From positions 5,270,001 through 5,334,000 of the forward strand of contig NZ_CP034450.1 of the NCBI RefSeq assembly GCF_003952505.1: a stretch of DNA of 64,000 nt. The letters run 5' to 3'. Position numbers and translations under genes: made by a program. Source of the DNA: Mesorhizobium sp. M4B.F.Ca.ET.058.02.1.1 (GTDB lineage Bacteria; Pseudomonadota; Alphaproteobacteria; Rhizobiales; Rhizobiaceae). Shown here piece after piece: positions 35,317 through 44,528 of this stretch; positions within the stretch are counted from its first letter, which is position 1; the number at the start of each line of letters is the position of its first letter. The notes below the pieces were generated by a model that saw only the letters and a program-made list of their open reading frames with translations, did no database searches and had not been told where the DNA came from.

Positions 35317-37140
35317 ATGGCTGATCAAGCGGATGACAAGGCCGGTCCGGCGCCCGCCGCCGTGTCTGTCGAAGCCAGCAGCCTCGGCGACCAGTTGGCG
35401 ACGATCCGGCAGGCGCTGAAATCCTCGCCGGTGCGCAGGCAGTTCGTCTGGGCCTGTCTCGGCATCGTCGCCGTCATCGTCGCGACTGCGATCGGCCAAG
35501 TGCTGCTCAACCGTTGGAACCAGCCCTTCTACGATGCGCTGGCGCGGCGTGACCTGCCGGGTTTCCTGCACCAACTCATGGTCTTCGCTGCCATCGCCGG
35601 CGGGCTTCTGGTGCTCAATGTCGGCCAGACCTGGCTCAATCAGACCATCCGCCTGAAGCTGCGCGAGGCGCTGACGCTCGACCTGATCGAGGAGTGGATG
35701 CGGCCGGCGCGCGCCTTCCGGCTGGCGCATGCCGGCGCCATCGGCGTCAATCCGGACCAGCGCATGCAGCAGGACGCCGGCCATCTCTCCGACCTGTCGA
35801 CCGATCTCGGCGTCGGCCTCCTGCAGGCCTTCATCCTGCTGGCGTCCTTCATCGGTGTGCTGTGGACACTGTCGTCGGGCTTCGTCTTCCACATCGGCGG
35901 TTATTCGCTGGCGATCCCTGGCTACATGGTGTGGGCGGCGATCCTCTATGCCGGCATCGCCTCATGGCTGAGCTGGCTGGTCGGACGGCCGCTGATCCGC
36001 TTCAACAGCGACCGCTACACGCGCGAGGCCGAACTCAGGTCCTCAATGGTCCGCGTCAACGAGAACATCGATGCCATCGCGCTTGCGCATGGCGAGGCCG
36101 ACGCCAGGCGGCAACTCGAGCTCGACCTCGGCACGGTGCTCGGCGCCATGCGGCGCATCTACAGCGCCCAGATCAATCTCTCCTGGGTCACCGACACCTA
36201 TGGCTGGATCACCGTGGTGGCGCCGATCCTGGTTGCCGCGCCGGTCTATTTCGCCGGCGACATCAGCTTCGGCGGCCTGATGATGGCGGTCGGCGCCTTC
36301 AACCAGGTCCATTCCTCGCTGCGCTGGTTCATCAACAACATAGGCGGCATCGCCGATTGGCGAGCGACGCTGATGCGCGTCGCCGATTTCCGCATCGCGC
36401 TCGGCGAAACCGATGTCTTCCACGACACCGAAAAGCGCATCATTTTTGCCGAAAACCCCGGCGGGACGCTGACCTTCGAGAAGCTTGAGGTCGCCTCGCC
36501 TGACGGCTGCACGAAGCTTGCCGAGCCGCATGTCGAGATTCGCCCCGGCGAGCGCGTCATGATCACCGGCGACCCGCGCGCCGGCAAGACGCTGTTCTTC
36601 CGCGCCATTGCCGGGCTGTGGCCGTGGGGCAGCGGCCGCATCGGCATGCCGACCGGAGCGGCGCCGATCTTCGTTCCGCGCACCCCCTATTTCCCGCTCG
36701 GCACGCTGCGTGAGGTGCTGAACCACACCGACGACATCACGGTCGAGGATGCCGAGATCGCGGCGGTGCTGACGGAAGTCGGCCTCGAACGGCTTGCCTC
36801 CTCGCTCGACCGTTCGGCGCGCTGGGAGCACGAACTGGCCGATGACGAGCAGCGCCTGCTTGCCGTCGCCAGGCTCGCGCTCAGGCGGCCAAAATGGGTG
36901 ATCATCGACGAGGCGATGGACACGTTCGACGGCGCGACGCTGCGACGCGTGCTGGCGATGCTGGAGAAGCGCCTGCCGGATGCCGCCATCCTCAACATCG
37001 GCCGCGGCCAGCACAACAACCAGTTCTTTCCGCGCTCGCTGACGATCGTGAAGGATACAGCCGGGTCGGCGCTGAAGCCCGCGCGGGTCAGGGCCGGCGC
37101 GATCGAGCCGCCGCCGCACGCTGCGCGCAAGAAGAAGTGA
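35317..37140 (+). CDS. SbmA/YddA-type ABC transporter, membrane and ATPase fused
   Basis: A 607-residue protein with an N-terminal ABC membrane domain of the SbmA/BacA/ABCD type (about residues 40-330) and a C-terminal ATPase domain. The nucleotide site is degenerate: Walker A reads GDPRAGKT, the signature reads LADDEQRLLAVARL instead of LSGGEQ, and Walker B is WVIIDEAMDTFD. Such proteins move peptides, acyl-CoA or other hydrophobic cargo. The ATG at 35317 follows AGCAGGGA. An ATG at 35260 also has GAAGGA close by, so the start is uncertain. Confidence 0.83.
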   Translation: MADQADDKAGPAPAAVSVEASSLGDQLATIRQALKSSPVRRQFVWACLGIVAVIVATAIGQVLLNRWNQPFYDALARRDLPGFLHQLMVFAAIAGGLLVLNVGQTWLNQTIRLKLREALTLDLIEEWMRPARAFRLAHAGAIGVNPDQRMQQDAGHLSDLSTDLGVGLLQAFILLASFIGVLWTLSSGFVFHIGGYSLAIPGYMVWAAILYAGIASWLSWLVGRPLIRFNSDRYTREAELRSSMVRVNENIDAIALAHGEADARRQLELDLGTVLGAMRRIYSAQINLSWVTDTYGWITVVAPILVAAPVYFAGDISFGGLMMAVGAFNQVHSSLRWFINNIGGIADWRATLMRVADFRIALGETDVFHDTEKRIIFAENPGGTLTFEKLEVASPDGCTKLAEPHVEIRPGERVMITGDPRAGKTLFFRAIAGLWPWGSGRIGMPTGAAPIFVPRTPYFPLGTLREVLNHTDDITVEDAEIAAVLTEVGLERLASSLDRSARWEHELADDEQRLLAVARLALRRPKWVIIDEAMDTFDGATLRRVLAMLEKRLPDAAILNIGRGQHNNQFFPRSLTIVKDTAGSALKPARVRAGAIEPPPHAARKKK

Positions 37141-37145
37141 GCGAT

Positions 37146-37253
37146 AGAGCGGCGGTCTATCTCTTTGTTTTCGCGCAATTCCGGACGGAAGGCTACGGCG
37201 AAGTCGCCGAGCCTGACCGTTTCACGCTTTTGCTGGAATTGCTCCAGCTTTAT
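37146..37253. repeat. intergenic palindromic element, family B
   Basis: AGAGCGGCGG near 37146, GCAATTCCGGACGGAA at 37175-37190 and TGGAATTGCTCC near 37232-37243 match the element at 38106-38209, although it is extended by an extra hairpin (GGCTACGGCGAAGTCGCCGAGCC). It fills the 166-bp gap before the DUF1194 gene. Confidence 0.65.
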
Positions 37254-37306
37254 TTCGCCGTGATCGGCGCGGAAGATGATGCGCGTCAAACCGGACGCAC
37301 GCGACC

Positions 37307-38107
37307 ATGTTCGACGTGCTCAGCCTGCTTGCCTGTCTCGGCTGCGCTCAGGCAACGCCCTTGCCGATGCCAGCCGCGCCAGCCGCTGTGGATGTCGAAC
37401 TGGTGCTTGCGGTCGACATCTCGACGTCGATGGACGAGCGCGAGTTCGCGCTGCAGCGCGCCGGCTATGTCGAGGCGCTCAGGCATCCGGACTTCATCAA
37501 GGCGGTGCGAGCTGGCACCAACGGCCGCATCGCGATCGCCTATTTCGAGTGGGCGGGCACCATCCGCGACGACGCGGTGCTTGCCTGGCAGATCATTGAT
37601 GGCAGCGACAGCGCCGATGCCTTCGCTGACGGGATCGCGGCGCGGCCCTTCCGCAGCTTCCGTGGCACTTCAATCTCCGGCGCGCTCGCCTTCGGCACCG
37701 GGCTCTTCGGGCAAAGCGCCTTCAAGACGCAGCGGCGCGTCATCGACATTTCCGGCGACGGCCCCAACAACACCGGTCCGCCAGTCACCACGGAGCGCGA
37801 CGCGGCTTTGGCCAAGGGCATCATCGTCAACGGCCTGCCGATCCTGATCAGCCCATCGCCAACCTTCAGCCATCTCGACCGCTACTATGCCGAATGCGTC
37901 ACCGGCGGGCCGGGCTCCTTCGTGCTGCCGATCTACGCGGCTTCCGAGTTCTCGACCGCCATCCGGCGCAAGCTGATCCTCGAGGTGAGCGGCATCGCCG
38001 ACACGGCGGCGGTCCGGATCGATGCCGAGCCACCCATCGACTGCCTGCGGGGCGAGCGCGACCGCCGTTTCTATTCCGATCCCTATTTCCCGGAACTCGA
38101 TCGCTAG
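37307..38107 (+). CDS. DUF1194 protein (von Willebrand A-like)
   Basis: A 266-residue protein of the DUF1194 family. The MIDAS-like metal site is VDISTSMDEREF (about residues 37-48). Further landmarks are YFEWAG near residue 78 and GDGPNNTGPPVTTERD near residue 150. A short hydrophobic N-terminus with CLGCAQA suggests export, possibly as a lipoprotein. The family is common in rhizobia and has no known function. The stop TAG is the first part of the following hairpin repeat. Confidence 0.86.
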   Translation: MFDVLSLLACLGCAQATPLPMPAAPAAVDVELVLAVDISTSMDEREFALQRAGYVEALRHPDFIKAVRAGTNGRIAIAYFEWAGTIRDDAVLAWQIIDGSDSADAFADGIAARPFRSFRGTSISGALAFGTGLFGQSAFKTQRRVIDISGDGPNNTGPPVTTERDAALAKGIIVNGLPILISPSPTFSHLDRYYAECVTGGPGSFVLPIYAASEFSTAIRRKLILEVSGIADTAAVRIDAEPPIDCLRGERDRRFYSDPYFPELDR

Positions 38108-38209
38108 AGCGGTTCAGCGTTTCAAGGAATCGCGGAACCGCTCTAACTTTTTGTTTCTACGCGATTCAGGACGGAAAACCGTTACACACTTTTCCTGGAA
38201 TTGCTCTAA
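38106..38209. terminator. family B intergenic element, probably also terminator of the DUF1194 gene
   Basis: AGAGCGGTTC (38106-38115) pairs with GAACCGCTCT (38135-38144) and is followed by AACTTTTTGTTT, which is a good intrinsic terminator for the plus strand. The second half, GCGATTCAGGACGGAAAACCG...TTTTCCTGGAATTGC, is the dispersed family B palindrome. Confidence 0.6.
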
Positions 38210-38235
38210 GCCGACAGGTTCGGGGCACGACAAGA

Positions 38236-39171
38236 TCAGGCGGGCCGCGCGCCGTATTTCTCGCGGAACTCGTCATAGAGGTCACGCCGGCGGCGGCGAC
38301 CGTCGACATAGCCGCGCAACAGCTGCGGCAGCGAGTAGCCGAGCGACTTGGACGAGCGGTTGGCCAGATAACCGGCGAATGCCTGCGAAATCCTGCCCTT
38401 CATCGTATCGGCGATGATCTGGCGCGCGATCATATAGGGCGGGATCTCGGGATAGCGGTCAGCGATGTAAGGGTGCTTGTCGATGAGGTTCGCATAGGCC
38501 TCGACATAGCCGTCACGGCGGCCGGAAATCGAATTCTCCGAATTGTATTTCTTCCAGTCGATTTCCTCGGTGAGCAGCGCGCCGCCGCGGCGGGCGAAGC
38601 GCAGCAGCAATTCGCGATCCTGCATGCGCGCGATGTCGCTGTCGTAGCCGCCGATCGCCAGCAGCGATTCATGCCGGGCGGTTATCGCGGAACCGGCGAT
38701 GAATATGGTCTGGGAGACCAGGGCCCGTTCCAACGTGTTGCGGGTCAGGAAAGCCTCGCGGTTGACGCATCTGGTGGCCCGGTTGCCCTTCACGGACACG
38801 AAAGAGCTGATGAGGACTTCCAGCGACGGATTCTCATCGAAGCGCGCCAGCGTGCGTTCCAGCCGGTCCGGCAGATAGACGTCGTCCGAATCGAGAAATG
38901 TGACAATGGGCGCCCGCGCGCGTTCGATACCGGCATTGCGGGCGGCGTTGGCGCCACGCCATTTCGCGCCGACATAGATCAGCCGGGGATCGCGGATTTC
39001 GGCAAGCGCCGCCGCCGTGCCGTCGGTGGAGCCGTCATCGACGACAATGTGCTCGAAACGGACAAGGCTCTGGGCCAGCACGCTTTCCACGGCGCGCACG
39101 ACCTGGCTGCGCCGGTTGTGGGTTGGCGTGATCACTGTGATGAGGGGCGCCGGCTCGGGAGCTTTCGGCAT
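38236..39171 (-). CDS. glycosyltransferase family 2
   Basis: A 311-residue GT-A glycosyltransferase. The nucleotide-sugar site VITPTHNRRSQVVRAVESVL, then IVVDDGSTDGT, and the DXD-type FLDSDDVYLPDR are intact. The C-terminal third is helical and specific to this subgroup. The ATG at 39171 gives the standard start; the frame to 39225 is unnecessary. It follows another GT2 gene and the sulfotransferase gene on the same strand. Together they suggest a small surface-polysaccharide decoration cluster. Confidence 0.88.
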   Translation of the reverse strand: MPKAPEPAPLITVITPTHNRRSQVVRAVESVLAQSLVRFEHIVVDDGSTDGTAAALAEIRDPRLIYVGAKWRGANAARNAGIERARAPIVTFLDSDDVYLPDRLERTLARFDENPSLEVLISSFVSVKGNRATRCVNREAFLTRNTLERALVSQTIFIAGSAITARHESLLAIGGYDSDIARMQDRELLLRFARRGGALLTEEIDWKKYNSENSISGRRDGYVEAYANLIDKHPYIADRYPEIPPYMIARQIIADTMKGRISQAFAGYLANRSSKSLGYSLPQLLRGYVDGRRRRRDLYDEFREKYGARPA

Positions 39172-39348
39172 GCAACTAGGCCCCGGATTCTGGGATATTC
39201 GGATGGATCTGAGGCCGCCTTCCATGCCCGCCCAGGATTGCGTTCGGTGGAACGCTACAAAAAAGAGGCCTCCGTGTCATCTCGACCGCCCGGCGCTCAG
39301 GGCCTGCAACCGGCAAATTCCGCGACACCGCGCCTCAACTGCAACACT

Positions 39349-40341
39349 TTAGCTGTGGCCGATATAGTCCGGCACGAGCTCGACCCTGTCGCCGACGATG
39401 CCCGCGGCAAAGCTGAGCTGTCCCCAGAAGACCAAGGTATAGAACGCCAGGCCGACGATGACGGCGAACGGGATTTGCCAAAGCGGCATGCCTGCGGGGT
39501 GCGCATGGCCCACGATGCGCCGCGCCGTGCGCCACGACATGGTGAACCAGCGGCTGAACGACTTGACGATCCGCTGGCCCCGGCTGGGCGACCGGAGCGC
39601 GACGAATTTCCTGTCGGCATCCCTGCCGGTCACCAATGCGCGCCAGAAAAAGAACCGCCAGCCCCGCGGGGAATAGTGGTAGACGCGAGCGTTGACGTTG
39701 CGCAGATCGTGGCCTTCGCGGCGCAGTTGGTGCATCAGCAAGGTGCAGGAGACCTTGAAGCCATTGTTTTCAGGAAACGGGTGGCTGGAAATCCAGTCGC
39801 GCCGGAAGGCAGTATTGTTGGCGTTGAGGGCCCGTTTCGAGGCGAACCTCTTGTCGCCCTGGGCCATCGGGAAGAACCACATCAGGGCAAAGGTTCTCGA
39901 AAAGAAGTCATCGCACAAAAGATACGTGTAGCCGTTGACACAGACGATGCCAGGGTCCTGAAACGGGCCGAGCAGGGTTGCAAGCCAGTCGCGTTCCGGT
40001 ACGGTGTCTGAGTCCAGGAAGACGACCAGTTCGCCCTCGGTTGCCTTGATGCCATTGTTCTTGAGGTCGTAGTAGCGGCCGCCAGGGCAAGCCACGAAGC
40101 CTATCTCCGCCACTTCTTCCAATCGCGGCGCTTCGGCACGGAAGTTGCGCCGAAGCGTGTCCGCGTCCTCGGCTTGCCCGCCATGCGAGATGATCAGTTT
40201 CGGTCTCGCAAAGCCGATCGCGGAAACCGCGGCGATTTCGCGCGCCAGGGCGTTCAGCCCAACGCCGATCTCGGCCCAGTCGATCGACTTGGCGTTCTCC
40301 ATTTCCACGACGATTGAATAGTCGGGGTATTCGTCAGCCAT
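39349..40341 (-). CDS. glycosyltransferase family 2 with C-terminal membrane segments
   Basis: A 330-residue GT2 enzyme. The acidic core LVVFLDSDTVPERDWLATLL is intact near residue 105, and FRRDWISSHPF with DADRKFVALRS follows. The C-terminus, about residues 275-325, is hydrophobic (IPFAVIVGLAFYTLVFWGQLSFAAGIVG), so the enzyme is membrane-bound, as for lipid-linked or secreted polysaccharide synthesis. The ATG at 40341 is preferred; an upstream TTG at 40401 is in a poorer context. It lies between the sulfotransferase gene and another GT2 gene. Confidence 0.85.
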   Translation of the reverse strand: MADEYPDYSIVVEMENAKSIDWAEIGVGLNALAREIAAVSAIGFARPKLIISHGGQAEDADTLRRNFRAEAPRLEEVAEIGFVACPGGRYYDLKNNGIKATEGELVVFLDSDTVPERDWLATLLGPFQDPGIVCVNGYTYLLCDDFFSRTFALMWFFPMAQGDKRFASKRALNANNTAFRRDWISSHPFPENNGFKVSCTLLMHQLRREGHDLRNVNARVYHYSPRGWRFFFWRALVTGRDADRKFVALRSPSRGQRIVKSFSRWFTMSWRTARRIVGHAHPAGMPLWQIPFAVIVGLAFYTLVFWGQLSFAAGIVGDRVELVPDYIGHS

Positions 40342-40464
40342 CGGGGGCGCTACCGGTTCATCGGAGTGTATGTCGCTATAACCCTGGTGGCCTGCTGTCA
40401 AACGACCGAGACGCTACCCACATCTGCGAGTTCGCCGCCTCGATCAAGTGGGTTTTCGTTGTTT

Positions 40465-41241
40465 CTAGTTCTTCAGGAAACCACGGAAGTGGCGCGGGCG
40501 ATGCCAGAAGCTCGAAGGATCGGCGTACTCGGACAGAAAGCGCTCCCTCCATTCGTCATTGATTGTGTCGCGCTGGATTTCGAGACCTGACTCGATGTTG
40601 GTTCCCCAGGTAAGTTCGGTATCCGCCAAGCGTGCAATTTGCTTGAGGCTTGCTCGCGGATCTTGCTGAATTTGCTCGTAAGTCAGAGAAAGGTAGGGCA
40701 GTCCGTTTTTTGCGAACCAGCCATCCCAAGCCAGATTTTCCATCAGAATTCTTTCAAGCGAATCGACGATCGCGCCACCGTCATAGCGCGGCGGTGTGTC
40801 ATTGATTTCCGTGGAGCGGAATCTGCGGGTTTGACGGGCGCGGGCCCAAGAAATCGCCTGGCCCAGCCGATCACGGCGCGTCAAGCGGACGTAACGCGGA
40901 TTCGGAAGGCTCGCGGGCAGGTTCAATTTCTTGGCAACTTGAGCAAATTGGCTTGCGAAAAGCTTGATCGCGTAGATTCCTGAAGAGGATCGCCCGTCCG
41001 TCACCGCACGCAGAAGCTGCGCGCGGGGGGCGCGAGGATAATCCGGCAGCTCCAGCAAACGGCGACCGCCAAACCACTCAAGTGGACGCCCCAGTTCGGC
41101 GGAGGCCATCAACCCAGCGAGATGATTGCTACCGCTGCGCGGTGAGGTGCAGACAAGAATTCCCGCCTTTATCCCGGACAGAATGTCGGGCGGGATTTCA
41201 ACCGTGGCCGCACGCCGACGAAAGAGACGCATCGCAATCAT
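40465..41241 (-). CDS. Stf0-family sulfotransferase
   Basis: A 258-residue sulfotransferase. The PAPS-binding loop CTSPRSGSN (residues 31-39) matches the Stf0 family named after mycobacterial trehalose 2-sulfotransferase, and RDRLGQAISWARA carries the second PAPS contact. Its ATG at 41241 overlaps the metW stop by four bases (ATGA), so it is translationally coupled to metX-metW. The base composition is somewhat less GC-rich than that of metX. The acceptor is likely a sugar or lipid-linked sugar, given the two downstream glycosyltransferase genes, but this is an inference. Confidence 0.82.
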   Translation of the reverse strand: MIAMRLFRRRAATVEIPPDILSGIKAGILVCTSPRSGSNHLAGLMASAELGRPLEWFGGRRLLELPDYPRAPRAQLLRAVTDGRSSSGIYAIKLFASQFAQVAKKLNLPASLPNPRYVRLTRRDRLGQAISWARARQTRRFRSTEINDTPPRYDGGAIVDSLERILMENLAWDGWFAKNGLPYLSLTYEQIQQDPRASLKQIARLADTELTWGTNIESGLEIQRDTINDEWRERFLSEYADPSSFWHRPRHFRGFLKN

Positions 41242-41852
41242 CGCTTCAGCAGAAACACTGCCTGCTGGCCGAAGAAATTCCAGAACCACCACGGCATGGA
41301 GAGGCCGATCCTCTGACCATTGCCGTCGAGGGCGGTTGCCTTTTCCACCGTGGCGCCAAGCTCCTCGCACAGATTGACGAAGTCACGGATGGTGCAGAAA
41401 TGGATGTTGGGCGTGTCGTACCAGGAATAGGGCAGATCCTTGGTCACCGGCATCCGCCCCTTGACGAACAGCGACAGGCGCACCCGCCAGTGGCCGAAAT
41501 TGGGGAAAGAGACGATGGCGCGGTTGCCGATTCTGAGCAACTCGTCGAGCACCAGCTTCGGATTGCGGGTCGCCTGCAGGGTCTGCGACAGGACGACGAA
41601 ATCGAAGCCCTTGTCGGGATAGAATTCGAGATCCTTGTCGGCGTCGCCCTGGATGACCGAGAGGCCGCGCGCCACGCATTCGTTAACGCCGCGCTGCGAC
41701 AGTTCCAGCCCACGGCCGTCGACCTGCTTGGTTTCCTGTAGTAATTCGAGCAGCAGCCCATCGCCGGAGCCGACATCGAGCACCCGTGACTGCGGCGGGA
41801 TGAGATCGGCGACGACTTCAAGGTCGACGCGCTGGGCGCGGTTGACGCTCAC
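41238..41852 (-). CDS. metW: methionine biosynthesis protein MetW
   Basis: A 204-residue SAM-fold protein found with metX. VLDVGSGDGLLLELL is the cofactor motif, and the family landmarks LSQTLQATRNPKLVLDELLRIG, VSFPNFGHWRVRLSL and LPYSWYDTPNIHFCTIRDF are all present. It helps MetX in homoserine acylation. The start is taken as GTG at 41852, because GGGAGG lies at the right distance upstream and the first residues (VNRAQRVDLEVVADLI) match the family. The ATG at 41876 would start inside a repeat element. Confidence 0.93.
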   Translation of the reverse strand: MSVNRAQRVDLEVVADLIPPQSRVLDVGSGDGLLLELLQETKQVDGRGLELSQRGVNECVARGLSVIQGDADKDLEFYPDKGFDFVVLSQTLQATRNPKLVLDELLRIGNRAIVSFPNFGHWRVRLSLFVKGRMPVTKDLPYSWYDTPNIHFCTIRDFVNLCEELGATVEKATALDGNGQRIGLSMPWWFWNFFGQQAVFLLKR

Positions 41853-41870
41853 AGGCTGGCCTCCCTTTTG

Positions 41871-41919
41871 GCGCATGATCCTGACTCGGAAAGTCTGCAA
41901 CTTTCCGGGGTCATGCGCT
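41871..41919. repeat. intergenic palindromic element, family A-like
   Basis: GCGCATGATC at 41871-41880 pairs with the closing GGTCATGCGC (41909-41918), and the interior CGGAAAGT/ACTTTCCG is a second inverted repeat. It fills the metX-metW gap and overlaps the last metX codons. Confidence 0.65.
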
Positions 41920-43080
41920 CAGCCCCCTTGCCCGCGCGGCCGAGCCGATGAAGCCGTTGATGGCGGCGAACAGTTCCGGCTCATCGAGCAGGAAGGCGTC
42001 ATGGCCGCGATCGGTCTCGATCTCGACGAAGGAGACGGAGGCGCCGGCAGCGTTCAGCGCATGCACGATCGAACGGCTTTCCTCGGTCGGGAACAGCCAA
42101 TCGGAGGTGAAGGAGACCAGGCAGAAGCGCGTCTTGGTGCCGGCGAAGGCATCGGCCAGGCGACCACCGTGATCGGCGACGAGGTCGAAATAGTCCATCG
42201 CGCGGGTCAAATAGAGGTAGGTGTTGGCGTCGAAGCGGTCGACGAAGGTCATGCCCTGATGGCGCAGGTAGCTTTCGATCTGGAAGTCGGCGTCGAAACC
42301 GAAGGTCAGCGCCTCGCGATCCTGCAGGTTGCGGCCGAACTTGCGGTGCAGCGCCGCCTCCGAAAGGTAGGTGATATGGGCGGCCATGCGCGCCACCGCC
42401 AGCCCCTTCTCCGGACGCTTGCCGTATTCGAAATACTTGCCGCCATGCCATTCCGGATCGGCCATGACGGCTTGCCGGCCCACTTCGTGGAAGGCGATGT
42501 TCTGCGAGGAATGACGTGCCCCGGTGGCGATCGGCAGCGCCGAGAAGACGCGCTCGGGATAGCTCGCCGCCCATTCCAGCACCTGCATGCCGCCCATCGA
42601 GCCGCCAAGCACGCAAAACAGCTTCTCGATGCCGAAATGGTCGACCAGCATCAGCTGCGCCCGCACCATGTCGCGGATGGTGATGACCGGCAGGTCGAGG
42701 CCGTAGGGCTTGCCGGTGGCCGGATTGGTCGAAGCCGGGCCGGTCGAGCCGAGGCAGCCGCCCAGCACGTTGGAGCAGATGACGAAGAAGCGGTTGGTGT
42801 CGATGATCTTGCCGGGACCGATCAACACCTGCCACCAGCCCGGCTTGCCGGTCACCGGATTGGTGCTGGCGACATGCTGGTCGCCAGTCAGCGCGTGGCA
42901 GACCAGGATGGCGTTGGAGCGGGCGTCGTTCAGCGTGCCATAGGTCTGGTAGGCGATCTGAAACGGCGACAGCAGCGCGCCGGCATCGAGCTTGAGCGGC
43001 TTGTCGGCGCCGAAGCGCAACACCGGGCTCGACGGATTGTCGGCCTCGTTGCTGGTTTTTGCGGCGCGCAGAACGGCCAT
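41911..43080 (-). CDS. metX: homoserine O-acetyltransferase
   Basis: A 389-residue alpha/beta-hydrolase-fold acyltransferase for the first committed step of methionine synthesis. The nucleophile is in [10 protein letters not shown], with the Asp in [11 protein letters not shown] and the His in [13 protein letters not shown]. The substrate segment [12 protein letters not shown] and [22 protein letters not shown] are conserved. A SAM-II riboswitch and a terminator lie 86-190 bases upstream, so expression should drop when S-adenosylmethionine is plentiful. Confidence 0.96.
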   Translation of the reverse strand: MAVLRAAKTSNEADNPSSPVLRFGADKPLKLDAGALLSPFQIAYQTYGTLNDARSNAILVCHALTGDQHVASTNPVTGKPGWWQVLIGPGKIIDTNRFFVICSNVLGGCLGSTGPASTNPATGKPYGLDLPVITIRDMVRAQLMLVDHFGIEKLFCVLGGSMGGMQVLEWAASYPERVFSALPIATGARHSSQNIAFHEVGRQAVMADPEWHGGKYFEYGKRPEKGLAVARMAAHITYLSEAALHRKFGRNLQDREALTFGFDADFQIESYLRHQGMTFVDRFDANTYLYLTRAMDYFDLVADHGGRLADAFAGTKTRFCLVSFTSDWLFPTEESRSIVHALNAAGASVSFVEIETDRGHDAFLLDEPELFAAINGFIGSAARARGLSA

Positions 43081-43113
43081 AACATCCTCTTACATTAGGC
43101 ACCGTGGTTTCCG

Positions 43114-43137
43114 GAAACCGATTCCGGTTTCCGGACC
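43114..43137. repeat. 24-bp palindrome in the metX leader
   Basis: CCGGAAACCG and CGGTTTCCGG are perfect reverse complements with a 4-base centre. It lies between the metX terminator and the start codon. A role in the leader is possible but unproven. Confidence 0.5.
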
Positions 43138-43165
43138 AGGCGACTGTCCGGCCGGCGGCGGGCAA

Positions 43166-43198
43166 CAAAAAACCGGCAATGCCTTCGCAAAGCCGGTT
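43166..43198 (-). terminator. intrinsic terminator in the metX leader
   Basis: On the minus strand AACCGGC pairs with GCCGGTT across a 14-base loop and is followed by TTTTTTG. It lies just downstream of the SAM-II aptamer and upstream of metX, the expected position for riboswitch-controlled termination. Confidence 0.8.
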
Positions 43199-43210
43199 AC
43201 AGGATGCAAA

Positions 43211-43268
43211 CGGCCCTTTAGCGAATTGTTTAACGTGGCTGCAAGCCGACCGGCCAAATCACCACGGA
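43211..43268 (-). promoter_or_regulatory. SAM-II riboswitch upstream of metX
   Basis: The minus-strand RNA carries CCGUGGUGAUUUGGCC, then CGGCUUGCAGCCACGUUAAA and UCGCUAAAGGGCC. These are the conserved segments of the SAM-II (metA-type) aptamer, in order and spacing. CGUGG pairs with CCACG to form the first helix. SAM-II aptamers are known mainly from alphaproteobacteria in front of metX/metA and metC. The downstream gene is metX, as expected. Confidence 0.93.
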
Positions 43269-43413
43269 ACTGTCGCTGCTCTTCTAGGGCCAGCGCGGCT
43301 CGGCGTCAACGGTCGGGCTTTTCGCGCCCTTGCCGCCCTCTCGACATTCGCGGCCACGGCTTGTATTTCCGCTGCGGCCTTCGGTTGGAGGCATCCTCGA
43401 CGGACTTTTGGAC

Positions 43414-44523
43414 ATGAACCAGACACCTGACAAGGCACGTCCGACGCCCCGCGCGGGCATCATGGACATCGAAGCCTATGTGCCCGGCAAGAGCACAGCG
43501 CCTGCCGGTGTCGCCAAGGTCCATAAACTGTCGTCGAACGAGAACCCGCTCGGCCCCTCGCCGAAGGCGATCGAGGCGGCGCGGGAGGTTGCCGCAAGGC
43601 TCGACGTCTATCCCGACGGCACCGCCAGGCGGCTGCGCGAGGCGATCGCCGAGGCGCACGGCCTCAACCCTGCGAACATCATCTGCTCCAACGGCTCCGA
43701 CGAGATTCTCGGCCTGTTGGCGCAGACCTATCTTGCGTCCGGCGATGAAGCCATCATCACCGAGCACGCCTTCATGGTCTACAAGATCTACATCCAGTCG
43801 GCCGGCGCCACGCCGGTCACGGTGAAGGAGACCCATGAGCGCGCCGACATCGACGCGATCCTGGCAGCGGTGACGCCGCGGACCCGCATCATCTTCCTCG
43901 CCAATCCCAACAATCCGACCGGTACATACGTGCCGTTCCAGGAAGTGCGCCGGCTGCATGCCGGCCTGCCGAAGAACGTGCTCTTGGTGCTGGATGGGGC
44001 CTACGCCGAATATGTGCGCCGCAACGACTACGAGGCCGGCATCGAACTGGCGGGAAGCGCGGAGAACGTGGTGATGACCCGCACCTTCTCCAAAATCGGC
44101 CTTGGCGGCGCGCGCATCGGCTGGATGTATGGCCCCATGCACATCGTCGACGCGATCAACCGCGTGCGCGGCCCCTTCAACGTCAACGCAACGGCGATCG
44201 AGGCCGGCATCGCGGCGATCCGCGACCGCGCCCATGTCGAGCGCAGCGTGGCGCATAACGAAACCTGGCTCGCCTGGCTGAGCGACGAACTGACCAAGCT
44301 CGGGCTGCGCGTGACGCCGAGCGTCGGCAATTTCGTGCTGATCCACTTCCCCGAGGACGGCAAGCATTCGGCGGCGGCGGCGGACGACTATCTCACGGCG
44401 CGCGGCTACATATTGCGGCGGGTTTCCGGCTACGGCTTCCCCAACGCGCTGCGCATGAGCGTCGGCATCGAAGAAGCCAATCGCGGCGTGATTGCCGCCC
44501 TCACGACCTTCCTGAAAAGTTGA
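43414..44523 (+). CDS. hisC: histidinol-phosphate aminotransferase
   Basis: A 369-residue class II PLP aminotransferase. The start [17 protein letters not shown], the glycine-rich [10 protein letters not shown], the substrate loop [12 protein letters not shown], and the PLP lysine in [16 protein letters not shown] identify HisC. In rhizobia such enzymes serve histidine synthesis and may also accept aromatic substrates, which fits the adjacent tyrC gene. The ATG at 43414 was chosen from the family N-terminus. tyrC follows five bases after the stop. Confidence 0.93.
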   Translation: MNQTPDKARPTPRAGIMDIEAYVPGKSTAPAGVAKVHKLSSNENPLGPSPKAIEAAREVAARLDVYPDGTARRLREAIAEAHGLNPANIICSNGSDEILGLLAQTYLASGDEAIITEHAFMVYKIYIQSAGATPVTVKETHERADIDAILAAVTPRTRIIFLANPNNPTGTYVPFQEVRRLHAGLPKNVLLVLDGAYAEYVRRNDYEAGIELAGSAENVVMTRTFSKIGLGGARIGWMYGPMHIVDAINRVRGPFNVNATAIEAGIAAIRDRAHVERSVAHNETWLAWLSDELTKLGLRVTPSVGNFVLIHFPEDGKHSAAAADDYLTARGYILRRVSGYGFPNALRMSVGIEEANRGVIAALTTFLKS

Positions 44524-44528
44524 GCGCC

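Noticed and set aside
41871..41876. ATG at 41876 as the start of metW
   Set aside because: It lies inside a repeat element and lacks a ribosome binding site, whereas GTG at 41852 follows GGGAGG and gives the conserved N-terminus.
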